From the NCBI GenBank assembly GCA_032622095.1, contig CP136069.1:188841122-188905121 (forward strand): 64,000 bases of DNA, read 5' to 3'. Below, piece by piece: positions 11,512-22,600 of the stretch. The position numbers and the translations under genes are program-made. Below the pieces are notes generated by a model. It ran no database searches. It worked only from the letters and a program-made list of their open reading frames with translations, and had not been told where the DNA came from. The DNA comes from Siphonodentalium dalli (lineage: Eukaryota > Mollusca > Scaphopoda > Gadilida > Siphonodentaliidae). Positions within the stretch are counted from its first letter, which is position 1; each line of letters begins with the position of its first letter.

Positions 11512-11960
11512 CAAATGTGTATAAATACTACACAATATGTGTTACATTTGATCTTAAACAAAATTGTGTAGAAATGCAACATGACATAAATGTGTCGGTG
11601 GAATTTTCTCAACATTGAATATGAGTGAATATCTGAGTATATTATATGTAATAGATGAGATATGTTCTATTTGAGACATAAACCTCGTAAAAGCTGCCAT
11701 AATAAAAAAATTGCAGCTGCTTTAAAACTTTGAGCTACACAATTATGTGTTGTTCAGTTTTTACACAAACATAGTGTAAAACAAAGTTTAAAGCTGCTTC
11801 CAATTGTTTGTTCTGTGGTAGCCTTTACGAGTGTTGTGTCTCCAATAGAACACATTTCATCTAATAACTATGATACACTCACATATTCCATTTTGGACTC
11901 CAAATCGGAACAAACTTCACAGTGGAATGCATGTGTACATAGTTATATAGATAAACAACG
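11512..11960. other. No recognised feature
   Basis: AT-rich DNA following a fragment of the 76-bp unit (11443-11510). No ORF with a domain. Confidence 0.4.
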
Positions 11961-12960
11961 GTAGACCGCGACAAGTAAATAGCATTACGTATATGAACTA
12001 TAAACACGCAAATGCAAAATTTCGTCGCGAGTATAGAAGAGGGTCAGAACAATTCATCAAGCAGCGTGACGACGAAATTGATAGAAGCGCACAATTAGAT
12101 CAAGACAATTTCTTCAAATTATACAAATCGAAACGCTCTGCAACAAATCAAACAACTTCTACAATGTTTAAAGAAAATGTGACCCGCCATATCAAATCCA
12201 GTCGTAAGTCGGGATTTTTTTTTACCCTGTGTCAATGCATTCTCTTATATATGCGAGTCGACCATAGGTCGCCTCGCATATATAAGAGAATGCATTGGCC
12301 TAACATTTTTTACAATTTTAATAATTTGTTCTTGTATTCTTTAACAATTTTATAATTTCACCCATACAGAGCCCCAGACAAACATGAGCAGACGACACTC
12401 TTTTAAATGCTTCTATATATGTGTGGGGCTCCCTGCAGGGTAATGGATGTTTTTTATTTTATGTCCTAAAAATTGTAAGAAACATTTATTTAAATTGTAT
12501 GATAAAAATTTGTTAGGCCAATGCATTCTCTTATATATGCGAGGCGACCTATGGTCGACTCGCATATATAAGATAATGCATTGGCACAGGGTAAAAAAAA
12601 TCCCGACTTACGACTGGATTTGATATGGCGGGTCACAAATGGCCAAACCTTTCGGTCAACTCCAGAAGTTGTCAGTGCATGGTGTAGCTATTTTGAGAAT
12701 CTATATTCAGCACTGACAAGTGCGAATTTTGACTAGGATCGCTTTGAAAGGGTCGCACAAATTGTACACAAAAAGCTATGTTCTGCACTTAATGATCACA
12801 ATAAAACCGACGATGTTTTATTATTTTCAGTTAGTCGAAATGAATTATTGCCAGCGGTGAATACACTCAGTCACAATAAATCGCCCGGTTATGATAATAT
12901 TTACAACGAGAATATACATATGGTAGTGATTGTCTGGTTGATACTCTATCAACCATTCTC
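11960..12960 (+). pseudogene. LINE fragment: N-terminal part of the reverse transcriptase, interrupted by a MITE
   Basis: Plus-strand translation before the MITE reads like the endonuclease-RT linker (NYKHANAKFRREYRRG, DQDNFFKLYKSKR). After the MITE it continues with STPEVVSAWCSYFENLYSA and an RT finger motif NTLSHNKSPGYDNIYNENI. An in-frame TAG lies near 12735 and the frame decays after 12960. The MITE occupies 12179-12636 with 4-bp duplications; without it the frame passes through unbroken. Confidence 0.8.
12179..12636. mobile_element. GTGACCC-family MITE (C1), full copy with AAAT target duplication
   Basis: Terminal inverted repeats start GTGACCCGCCATATCAAATC and continue CAGTCGTAAGTCGGGA. 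AAAT directly precedes (12175-12178) and follows (12637-12640) the element. Two 69-bp hairpins lie at 12231-12299 and 12517-12585, inverted relative to each other. The centre has CAGAGCCCCAGACAAACATG, partly inverse-complementary to GTGTGGGGCTCCCTG. 458 bp, no ORF. A 4-bp AT-rich duplication could fit Sola-like or related transposases; this is inference. Confidence 0.92.
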
Positions 12961-13440
12961 AGCTATATTTGGGGCATGGTTATACATGTTGCTGCCAAAC
13001 GAGGTGTCATAAAATCACAATATACAAAAGAGGGTGTAAACGTAAACACTTGTTTACAGCTACAGGCCATAACTCTATAATGCCTTCATTATTCAAATTG
13101 CTCACAACCACACTAATATTTGTTGGTGATATTCCCTAAATACTATGTTCAAGATAGTCTGTATATATTATGTGATTATTGTGTGCCCTAAATACTATGT
13201 TCAAGATAGTCTGTATATATTATGTGATTAGTGTGTGTACGTGTGCGTGGATATGAAATATATGCCATCTAATTATATATAGTGATACTTGTTTAGGGGG
13301 TAACAGGAAGACAGCCCGACATGGCTAGGTTACCCCCATCAATATACATCATTACCTTGTTTATTATGTGTTACTGCCATTGTATTGTAAATAACATATC
13401 CTATACTATCACTGGAGAAAGTCTTGCAGAATCATATTGA
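12961..13440 (+). mobile_element. LINE 3' region with stem-loop, plus a 52-bp direct duplication
   Basis: CCCTAAATACTATGTTCAAG... is present twice (about 13133 and 13185, 52 bp). The stem-loop at 13296-13337 (GGGGGTAAC ... GTTACCCCC) and the end ATATCCTATACTATC match the tail at 58729-58860 in structure. It is probably the 3' UTR of the LINE starting at 11960, with the middle deleted. Confidence 0.55.
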
Positions 13441-13554
13441 GTTACATGCACCACATATCTGAACAGTCACCCCTCCCCCAATACGGTTTTCAAAAACATA
13501 TAAGTTCTACCATGACTTCGTATTGTCCCCGAATAAAACAAAAATAAAATATCT

Positions 13555-14055
13555 GGTGACCGTCCGTCCGTTCGGATGAGAACTTTATTTTAGGCTATCG
13601 GATCGAAACCTAATTTAGTATGTGAGTTTATAAGCTAAAAAACACAGCTCAAGATCGCATTTGGGTTCGGTCCGCTCATTTTGAGTTATGGACCATTTTT
13701 GACTTAGAATTTTGTCGTTTTGATGTTTCCGGATGATAACTTTAGCTTTTGTAACCTGTTTGTTTTTAAATTTGGTTTGTGGGTTAACCACTTAAAGATG
13801 CAGGTCAAGTTCGAATTTGGGTTTGTCCACCTATTTATTTTGCCGGAGTTATGGTCCTTGTCGACTTAAAATTTGCCGATTATTTGGGTTTCCGGATGAT
13901 AACTTTACTTTCTGTTATCTGATTGTTTTTAAATTCAACTGAATCTCTTGATATTTGGTACGTGGTTCCAATTTCAGAAGACAAATGCCAAGTTTGAATT
14001 TGGTCACGGCCCGATGAATTTTGACAGAGTTAAAAACAAGTCAATGTACGGCTTT
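13555..14055 (+). repeat. Diverged tandem units of about 150 bp
   Basis: TTTCCGGATGATAACTTTA followed by a TGTTTTTAAATT block recurs at about 13725 and 13890, with GTCCGTCCGTTCGGATGAGA at 13563 as a related start. GAGTTATGG occurs in the same relative place. The copies are well diverged. Similar units are familiar in marine invertebrate genomes; no coding function seen. Confidence 0.5.
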
Positions 14056-14059
14056 CACA

Positions 14060-14660
14060 TGGAATCAATTAATTGCAAATGCCCAACCCACATCACTTTT
14101 GGCTTACTTGGAATTCAGCCAATAGAATTCTCTTTCACAGAATGTATGAATACACGCTTTTGTCTACCACTCGTTCATCTTGTTTCAAAAACCATTTTTG
14201 TGACAGTATGCAAATACTTGAGCAATATGACTTATCGAATTACTTTGACCAATTTGCCACGGAGTCTTGTTTTCCGGACAAAAACTCATGGAAACAAATT
14301 TTTAACATAGGAATTAAACATCACACACTGCATGCAAATCATATCCAGAAGACATGACAAGTTATCTTACGATTGGCAAATTGATAAGTCAAATAGGAAT
14401 CAACAGAGAAATATCATGTATAATAACTATTGTTCTACCACGACCATCCTTTTCTATCATATATTCATTGATTGTACGTCCATGTATTCAGCTAGACATG
14501 AGATGGAATGTTTTATTATGAATGTACGTGGCCTACATCAAATACGAATCGCTCCCAAGAGAAACCAACTTATCATACATTGAGAGCGACATAGTGATGG
14601 AAGATGACGACAGTCCAATTCAAATTTCAAACTTGCTGTCAAAATGTGGCAGGCTTTTTG
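14060..14660 (+). pseudogene. LINE fragment (C-terminal reverse transcriptase region)
   Basis: Translation pieces FHRMYEYTLLSTTRSSC and ILEQYDLSNYFDQF...FPDKNSWKQIF align well by eye with the 259-aa frame at 59039-59818 (LTRLYQYFVGTT, LNKYDMTEALENYI, FPKKSTWKCAI). Frameshifts and stops interrupt it. The last part (LLSKCGRLFACML) matches the FVNKAAFLWRVYV end of the other copy. Confidence 0.65.
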
Positions 14661-14774
14661 CCTGCATGCTGGTATAACCGGTGTTACTTAACATATAGTA
14701 CACGTTTGACATTCTCTTTATTCATACATATATCTCGACCAGTTTATATAAATACACTATAACCTTGTCATCGA

Positions 14775-15193
14775 AATGAATATTTTATTTCGAATATTTT
14801 ATTGGGACCGTTTATTTGTCTGTTTTTAGAACAGACCATTCGCATGATACCATATAGCGACAGAGAGAATTAGGCTGTTCATATGGCTACATACCGAACG
14901 TAGAATCTCCCAGATTGATTGGTTGTATTGTTTTATTCCATAGTTATAAGCGATAATGAGTATAATTAATGTTTATTTGTGACAAAATTACATCATAACA
15001 TTTCTGGTCTCTGTTACCAGTAGCCACTTTAGTTCGTTAGCTAAACAACCACACCCTTTTAGACCAGAAAATATTCGAAATAAAATGAATATTAATCGAT
15101 AGAAGCATTTTCGGACAGGAATCTTCGATTCAGATCTAATATTTTATACACTGGTAACTATATGATACATGTTTACAAAGAGATAATCCACCT
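14775..15193. mobile_element. Family A MITE, copy 2 (inverted, one end eroded)
   Basis: Reverse orientation relative to 788-3203. The right end GAGATAATCCACCTTTAA closes at TTAA 15194-15197. The interior shares TTTCTGGTCTCTGTTA, GTGACAAAATTACAT and AAAATATTCGAAATAAAAT. The left terminus near 14690-14775 is not recognisable. The 50-bp unit is present once, not amplified. Confidence 0.8.
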
Positions 15194-15342
15194 TTAAAGA
15201 TTTTTAACAACATACTTATAAATTATAAATACGTATTTACACTTCTATGTGATTATCCGATATGTTGCTTCCGTCGTAGCGTGACTTAGAGTTGCGGCTA
15301 TTTTGACAGCCATTTCATGGCCGCGATTGCATTATTTTCTGT

Positions 15343-15865
15343 CCTTACTATCCCCGATGGGGTCATTGTCACAAGGCTCCGGTCACATTCGTAGCCAACT
15401 TTTTAAATCGATCACAAATGTAGCCAGCTTTTCGCCGGCGATCACATGTGTAGCCAGCTTTTCTAATTCCATGCTTTATATGGCGCGAAATATGACGTCA
15501 TACCGTTCGTGACTAAAATGCCGACGTCATGCTCCAGAAATGACTTCGTTTATCAACTTATATTGGAAAATAATTCGAGCATTCTAACGACATTGATCGG
15601 AAATCTCGAGTTATTAGATGAACTAATATCACATTAAAGTTCAAGTTGTTTTTCGTCTATCAACTCAGAAAAATGAGATTAACCTAATCTTGTTCGTTGA
15701 GGCTTTAATGAATATGAAAAGCTGGCTACAAATGTGATCGCCTTAGAAAAGCTGTCTACATTTGTGATCGCCTTAGAAAAGCTGGCTACATTTGTGATCT
15801 ATTTAAAAAGCTGGCTACGAATGTGATCGATGCCTTGTGACAATGACCCCATCAGCCTTACTATC
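15343..15865. mobile_element. Mutator-like non-autonomous element with 10-bp target duplication
   Basis: CCTTACTATC occurs at 15343-15352 and 15856-15865, directly outside inverted termini GATGGGGTCATTGTCACAAG. The element proper is 15353-15855 (503 bp). Each arm carries three subterminal repeats of AAAGCTGGCTACAWNTGTGATC, in inverse orientation in the two arms. No ORF of note. A 9-11-bp duplication with long TIRs is the Mutator pattern; other superfamilies with 8-9-bp duplications are less likely. Confidence 0.85.
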
Positions 15866-16336
15866 ACTCTGTTCGCTCCCGTGCTCTATTCGCCCCGTAT
15901 TCTAATTTCACACAAACTGGTATATCGGATGGGGGAGTAAGGCTTTCCGGTGTCTCATATGAGGGATTTTGTAGATAAACCTATATATACTTCCCAAGGC
16001 CGAAAAATTCCTCTTCAAAATCGAATCAAATCAACTTAGTCCAAATGTTTTCTAGGTCAAACCTTTTATCGACCAACCTAATACTGTACCATTGTAAATA
16101 TAAGCGATTATATATTTGTATATATGCTAGAGCTCTGGAGGCATTGTCTGTGATCGGTTAAGTTGCACAACGAAATTTCGAAGTACTTAACCTTCATATG
16201 GATATTTTTGGCTGAATTGACAACAACCAGATTAAACGGATTGTAATAGTAAATCAAGATCACTTTATGTTAAATAGGGATCAATTTATCGATACTCTTT
16301 ATATGGTATTGAGGTACACAGGTTAGCAAGGCATAG
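15866..16336. other. No recognised feature
   Basis: AT-rich DNA. The last 35 bp (TATGGTATTGAGGTACACAG...) are duplicated on the far side of the following MITE. Confidence 0.4.
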
Positions 16337-16797
16337 GTGACCCGCCATATCAAATCCAGTCGGAAGTCGGGATTTTTTTTACCCTGTGCCAATGCATTCT
16401 CTTATATATGCGAGTCGACCCTAGGTCGCCTCTCATATATAAGAGAATGCATTGGCCTAACAATTTTTTACAATTTTAATAATTTGTTCTTGTATTCTTT
16501 AACAATTTTATAATTTCACCCATACAGAGCCCCAAACAAACATGAGCAGACGGCACTCTTCTATGTGTTTCTATATATGTGTGGGGCTCCCTGCAGGGTA
16601 ATGGATGTTTTTTTATTTGATGTCCTAAAAATTGTAAGAAACATTTATTTAAAAAACATGATAAAAAATTGTTAATCCAATGCATTCTCTTCTATATGCG
16701 AGGCGACCTATGGTCGACTCGCATATATAAGAGAATGCATTGCGGCACAGGGTAAAAAAAATCACGACTTTTGACTGGATTTGATATGGCGGGTCAC
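16337..16797. mobile_element. GTGACCC-family MITE (C1), full copy between 35-bp direct repeats
   Basis: Same ends, centre and hairpin pair (about 16388 and 16679) as 12179-12636, with scattered substitutions. It is flanked by direct repeats GGTATTGAGGTACACAGGTT AGCAAGG at about 16303-16335 and 16803-16831. These are far longer than the 4-bp duplication of the sister copies. Confidence 0.88.
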
Positions 16798-16997
16798 ATA
16801 TTGTATTGAGGTACACAGGTTAGCAAGGTATTTAGGTCCGTAGAAACTAGGATACCCCTGCTGGTCAATTTCTGGAGCCTAAGTACTTGGCTCTAGAATA
16901 TCAAGTTCTAAATTGAACAATCGATCTTTGATTGCTTTTCTGCATGCATGCATGTCAATTTTTTGAACCTATTCGAACGATATGTACTTGATTTTAA

Positions 16998-17435
16998 CCC
17001 TTTGAGTGCCAGGTCCGATTTTTGTATCAACCCATATACCCTGTGCCAATGCATTCTCAAGAGAATGCATTGGCCTAACAATTTTTCATCATTTGTTATT
17101 ATTTTTTACAATTTTAATAATTTTTTCTTATATTCTTTAACAGACTTATTTTGTAGGTTTAGTGCCAGGGAATATTAAGTTTTTCATGGGCATCACAATT
17201 ATTACTATGACTACTTGGTGATAGTTTTGAGTTATAACATGCCCCTAAGGTTTTATCCTGTTTGTTTTTAAATTCGCTATAGCATACCCAAAAAATATTC
17301 AACCCAAAAAATAAAAACAAATAAAAATAAAAATAAAAATAAAAATAAATAAAAAAACATTTATTTTTTATTTTAGGGCAATTTTTACAGACGGTAAATT
17401 AGGGCCGATGAGATCGGCCCCTGGCACTGAAAGGG
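16998..17435. mobile_element. TTAA MITE (family C3) with collapsed hairpin
   Basis: TTAA at 16994-16997 and 17436-17439. TIR CCCTTTGAGTGCCAGG vs inverted CCCTTTCAGTGCCAGG, typical of piggyBac-type ends. The hairpin is reduced to GCCAATGCATTCTC|AAGAGAATGCATTGGC at 17046-17076: the middle about 39 bp are gone. It contains an A-rich AAATAAAAAT microsatellite. Sister copy at 30859-31337 (inverted) keeps the full hairpin. Confidence 0.88.
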
Positions 17436-17521
17436 TTAAAGATGTTTTCCGAGCTCCAGAGCTACTAGTACAGCAAGGACATGCAGAATAAAATAAAGCG
17501 CTATAGTTTGAATTCAACATA

Positions 17522-17522
17522 A

Positions 17523-17554
<32 letters not shown>
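17522..17554 (+). repeat. Poly-T tract
   Basis: About 32 T residues in a row. It could be the reverse of a retroelement poly-A tail, but no element body is recognised beside it. Confidence 0.8.
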
Positions 17555-17557
<3 letters not shown>

Positions 17558-17565
17558 AAATAATC

Positions 17566-17720
17566 ATTGACGAGTAGTTACCTCAGGAGTTTTTCAGATA
17601 ATAAGTTCAACAATCGTCTGCTCATTTTTTCCGACATAACCCCCATCCAAATGCATAATAGACAATTCAATGTTTACATTTATAACTGGGTGGGATAATG
17701 CATTTATATATAATAAGAAT
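17566..17720. repeat. Dispersed repeat I, copy
   Basis: GAGTAGTTACCTCAGGAGTT, CAGATAATAAGTTCA and CGTCTGCTCA recur at 55890-56175 (GAGTAGTTATCTCAGGAAAT), with weaker relatives at 43905-44025 and about 7015-7060. Boundaries are uncertain. Confidence 0.4.
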
Positions 17721-17754
17721 TTGTTAATTTATGTCTATCTAATCGCCTAATACG

Positions 17755-18166
17755 CACACACTTAGATAGCGAAAGACACTTAATCGGGGTTTACGGTTAG
17801 ATAGCGTTTGATATTCAAACGGAGTAACAGGTGACACGCAAAGTTAGGATTACATTTCGAAATTAGTATTCTGAGTTCATCGGAAGGGTGATAACTCTAT
17901 ATAGAAGGTATACTTTGACGAAATAACAGAGCTTTGAATGAAAGAATTTACAACACAATTGATGAACTTTCTTCAAATTTTAGTCAAATAGTCCTATTGG
18001 TAGAGGTTAGGGAACCCTCTTTAAAAGCACTTATTAAAACATTTCCGTTATTTCGTCAATAGTCCTAGCCTCAATTCTAACCTCGCGTGCCACGTGTCAT
18101 CGCGATTTAATATCAATCGTTATCTAATCGTGAACCCAGATTTAGTATATTTCGCTCTATCATATG
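17755..18166. mobile_element. Inverted-repeat element G
   Basis: The left arm runs from TTAGATAGCGAAAGACACTT through GGTTAGATAGCGTTTGATAT and GGTGACACGCAAAGTTAG. The right arm is its diverged inverse, ending TATATTTCGCTCTATCATA. Arms are about 100 bp, total about 410 bp. A relative lies at 5078-5237. Confidence 0.6.
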
Positions 18167-18597
18167 AAACCCCTATTATATATCATTTAAAAGGCCATTA
18201 CATATTTCCTTATCTCTCACTAGTTATGAACAGGCGCGTGATTCCCGGTCGGCGCGTGCAAATTAGTTACATTTGGCAATGCGCCAACAAAATGACCGCG
18301 CGTCTTTAAATTGATTCAGGTGGATTAGTACTAACACTTTTCGAAAAGCCGCGCATGCCACCAACACCAAACATTAAAGTTAAATTATCGTCCAACTTCG
18401 TTGCACTATAACGAAATTGGACACAAAAACAAAGAGGCAAATTGGGGGACGATATTTCCCATCCCCAGCCCCAGAGCGCGCACTATACTGTCATATACGA
18501 TTGTGAAGCGTCTCTGCCAACTGTAAATGTATGCATTTTGCAGCTTCTTTTAATGATTTTGATTTGCAGTTTTTTCATGTGATACAAGAACTTAAAC
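18167..18597. other. No recognised feature
   Basis: No domain or repeat seen; the frame at 18094-18309 overlaps element G and looks random. Confidence 0.4.
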
Positions 18598-18672
18598 GCG
18601 TTATGTTGGGATATAAGATTTTATGAAATTCGTTTCATAAAATCTTATACCCCAACATAACTCGTTGGAGAT
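18598..18672. repeat. Perfect-looking hairpin, about 30-bp arms
   Basis: GTTATGTTGGGATATAAGAT TTTATGAAA is followed after 4 bp by its reverse complement (one mismatch). It is flanked by AAACGCG and AGATCCTCTAT. It resembles the foldbacks at 5730-5890 and 37160-37325 in its right border, and is adjacent to the next MITE. Confidence 0.75.
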
Positions 18673-18681
18673 CCTCTATGT

Positions 18682-19133
18682 GTGACCCGCCATATCAAAT
18701 CCAGTCGTAAGTCGGGATTTTTTTTACCCTGTGCCAATGCATTCTCTTATATATGCGAGTCGACCATAGGTCGCCTCGCATATATAAGAGAATGCATTGG
18801 CCTAACAATTTTTTATCATTTTTTTTAAATAAATGTTTCTTACAATTTTTAGGACATAAAATAAAAAACACCCATTACCCTGCAGGGAGCCCCACATATA
18901 TATAGAAGCATATAGAAGAGTGTCGTCTGCTCATGTTTGTCTGGGGCTCTGTATGGGTGTAATTATAAAATTGTTAAAGAATACAAGAAAAAATTATTAA
19001 AATTGTAAAAAATTGTTAGGCCAATGCATTCTCTTATATATGAGAGGCGACCTATGGTCGACTCGCATATATAAGAGAATGCATTGGCACAGGGTAAAAA
19101 AATCCCGACTTACGACTGGATTTGATATGGCGG
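18682..19133. mobile_element. GTGACCC-family MITE (C1), inverted copy lacking the last bases
   Basis: The left end GTGACCCGCC is intact. The internal block is in the opposite orientation to the other copies. Hairpins lie near 18737 and 19020. The right end stops at GATATGGCGG and lacks the terminal GTCAC, running straight into unrelated sequence; no target duplication can be read. Confidence 0.85.
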
Positions 19134-19249
19134 ATCTAATCGTGTTCGTATTGGCTGATCTAATTCAACATCCACGGTTTGATTTGACGCCAAATATTTC
19201 AGAATTTCCTGAGCCAATTTCTGCTTATACCAGTGGGAATGAAACGAAT

Positions 19250-19440
19250 GGCACTCGTAACACCATCATTCGTATCACACAGGCATCACGATACTCCACA
19301 AAATTACCCTCCCATATATTAGAGAATGCACTGGCTTACAAGGACAAGGTAAATCTTGTTAGGGCAATGTATTCTCTTATACATGTGAGACTACTTTTTA
19401 TATATATGGAGACAAAGAGAATGCATTGACACAGGGTTTT
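19250..19440. mobile_element. Degenerate hairpin MITE remnant
   Basis: AGAGAATGCACTGGCTTACA and GGGCAATGTATTCTCTTATA ... CACAGGGTTTTCGCAAAAGT match the inner parts of the family C4 elements (26.5, 30.4, 47.8, 57.8 kb). Hairpins are largely eroded and ends are not recognisable. Confidence 0.5.
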
Positions 19441-19809
19441 CGCAAAAGTTCAGCTGTGGTCGTTGGGGCACATTTAGTGTTAACCACACCACGGTTTACA
19501 CAGTGTACCCTAATAACCACAGCGCCGTATCCCCCAATAACACACCCCCCCACATTCATTTCCTAAGTAGCGACCCGAATATGGACAGGGGATAGAATAC
19601 AAGCGGGTAATTGTCCTATCGCAATAATCTTTACTTCTATACAGAATTGAAAGACACAATATAGTTCATTCTCTCAAGACCAGAACAGTTTACAATATAA
19701 AAATATTAAACATCCATCGGACCAACAGAGTAAATAAACGAGCTTTCAACAAGTTAATTAAATAAACTGAGATCTCACAGAATATATAGAGAACTGGAAC
19801 ATGCAGTCA
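19441..19809. other. No recognised feature
   Basis: Includes a short C-rich patch (CACACCCCCCCAC) near 19543. No ORF or repeat. Confidence 0.4.
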
Positions 19810-20243
19810 CATCTACGTTTTAGGGCACGTTCATACACTGGCAAGTTTTCACGGCATGGCTTGCAGGCATTGTGTCGTAGAACGATATGGCGCCATAATA
19901 TGAACGGAAACAAGCATACACATGTAGTGCATCTGTACCACAGCTAACTACGTGTGAAGTAAAATATCTGTAGTTCCACCTGTAGCGATGATACCGGAAT
20001 TTTCCTGTAAATAGCATTCGATTATCTCGCTAGAATAAATCATAAAGGTATTTGAAGGCAAAGTATGGTAGCACCGTTACAAGTGGACCTACATAAATTT
20101 TATTTCTAACGTCGTTCGCTTTGGTATAAAGATGCATGTTATGTGCATGTTTCCGTTCATATTCTGGCATAATGTGGTTTTCTATGACGAAATGCCCACA
20201 AAAACACACCGAGCAAACTTGCCAGCGTATGAATGTAGCCTTA
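19810..20243. mobile_element. TIR element H, complete copy
   Basis: Left GCACGTTCATACACTGGCAA and right TTGCCAGCGTATGAATGTAGC are inverted repeats with an extended inner match (ATATGGCGCCATAATATGAA against TTCATATTCTGGCATAATG). Total about 430 bp. The copy at 62655-63018 shares the whole left two-thirds. Small frames on both strands are translations of the repeat. Confidence 0.75.
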
Positions 20244-22254
20244 GCGACGAATGCGCGAATCGCCGCAATGTATATACTCACACGACCAATCGACCACAAA
20301 CCTCTGTGAGCAATAATTGTGATTCTATGGTAATTTCGGCCGCTATGGGAAAACTGACATAATTGTTGTGGCTCTCTACAGTAATATAATTTTATAAATG
20401 GGAGGTATATGTATACTGAATTTTGTATTCATCTGTACAATGACTTTTGTCTGACCGCCTATATAATATACCCCCGAACAACAACACTATCTTAAACAAG
20501 CTGCGTAAAACGAGTGGGTGCGACCTACTCCCCTATTTTCAGATTGCGCCTACCTATTCGAACATTCCGATGTTCATCCTGGATGAAAAATATCTATAAC
20601 ATATACTCCAACTGCCACGCAATCATAGCAATTGCTATGATTGAAAACTGGTCAATTTCTGGCTCTGTTTTATACCCAAAAAAGACTATGTGGCAATGGC
20701 AACGCTGTCCGACACGTCATAGATGCATATAACCTATAACCGATTGGTTAGAGTGACTATGAACTAATTTGTGATTGAACTCCGGTGGCGTTCAAAATTG
20801 AGTATTAGATATATCTAACTGATATAAATTGTCTGAAAATTTGCCAGTCTGCAAATGTAGCCAAAATAATGGTTTTTCTGTAGATCTTTGATGGAATTTT
20901 ACAAAAAAGGCGAGAGGTTACGAATGACTTATTCTTTAATTTCGTTTTAGTAAGAATTGGACATCACATTTTCAATGTGGCAACAATATATAATGCTGTA
21001 AGAAACTCAACGCCAAGCATTTGTGATAATAAATTATCTATATATATTATATCGGCCCTCAAATACCTATACATTTAGATGGCTTGTAGTCACAATACGA
21101 CTGACTATACAGTGCATGGTAGTGCCCCTAAATGAGATGTGACTGCACTTCTTCTATAATTGTATAACATAATATAACTGACCACGATTCCATGAGATTC
21201 AACGAATATAACTAGACTAAGTCCGAAGTCCTTCTGCTTAGTTGAAACAAACAATCGCAAAGATATGGAATATTGAGAGCGTACACATTAGGAAACTCCA
21301 TATACGGCATACCGAAAAAACCTATATATAGGCCATGGACTTTCCTCAGAAAAAATAGTAGGTTGCACCGGTTGCGTTTTACATATAAACACACACCAGT
21401 GCCATATAGGCAGTTATGTATTCCCATCAATGTTAAAATACCAAGAGGCATAACCAATTTGAGTTATACATTCGAATACATTGGGATAGAACCCGCGAAC
21501 AAATGGGAATAACTCTATTCATGATGGGCCGAAGGCAATCCAATTTGAATTTAAATTTCGTCTCTAAGTTGTAAAACCAAGTCTCGTTTCAAATAACTCC
21601 AGGTATAACTTGTGGACGGAACGCGAAATAGAATTGGTCATAAATGTATGGCTCGTTTACAGTAAGGCTACATACACACTGACAACTTTGCCTTGGACAA
21701 ACGATGGTTATCTACTGCAATACGGATATTGTAATTTGATTGCTGCATTTGTGATAAGCGGTATGATAAGTCAAGAGATATGATAAGTCAATGATTGCAT
21801 AACAAATTATTGTCATCAAACACAGTCACTACATGATGCAACCACACGGGCCTTACTGCTCGCGTAATAACGATGGTGAATATGTCGTTCATATCTCAAT
21901 ATATACATACAATTAATATTGCTTCCGCAGTCCACATATCGTTAAGATAGACACGCCCCTGAGTCAATGTGTTCATAAACCTACAAACTATACATTGACC
22001 GCAATTTTTATCCGTTATCACATTGAAACCGTTGTTCATTTATAAAGAAGATATATATATATATATTACGAAGATTTAGCCAGTATGTGGACGTGACCTA
22101 TTCTTAGTTTTATCCTCCATTTTCCGCGTTTTGTTGACCTAGATCCATGCCAACGTGAACACTTAAAGTAGGGATTTTTCGACATTATAGACATAGAGGA
22201 TATACAAAGATTCTGCAGTTCGAAGAGAAATTTAGAAAACGAATTTTGTAAATC
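20244..22254. other. Two kilobases without a recognised gene or element
   Basis: Only a faint relict of an element H-type end at about 21664 (AAGGCTACATACACACTGAC) and a short TA run at 22053-22066. The frames at 20514, 21212 and 21273 have no domain and overlap in opposite strands. Confidence 0.45.
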
Positions 22255-22600
22255 AGGTCTCGACCAACGTTTGGCGAGGTTGTAGATTCTATATTTATTA
22301 CTTGATCCAAAGGCTCCATAAAATATAGCTAAATCAATAAATGGTACGTGAAACTATCAGCGGCTTATATAAGGCCTGTGATGACGTTTCACGTAACAAT
22401 ATACGTTGTTTGCCCTCGTAAAGAAATAGTCCCAGATAAATAAGACTCTGTGACGTATTTAATGGCGTAAATTTATTAAAATTATTGTTCTAACTAAATA
22501 AACAAGTTACAAACGTCGATTCAGCGTACGTAGCGTACGGCAAGCCGGAAGTCAAAGGTTACGTTTACGCAACAATTATACATTTGTGTACACCTATTTC
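22255..22600. repeat. Dispersed repeat F, copy 1
   Basis: CGAGGTTGTAGATTCTATAT TTATTACTTGATCC, then AAGGCCTGTGATGACGTTTCACG and CGGAAGTCAAAGGTTACG match 36855-37200 read as reverse complement (CCTTTGACTTCCGG, GTGAAACGTCATCGCATGCC, ATAAATAGAATCTACAACTCG). About 330 bp, moderately diverged. Confidence 0.65.
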
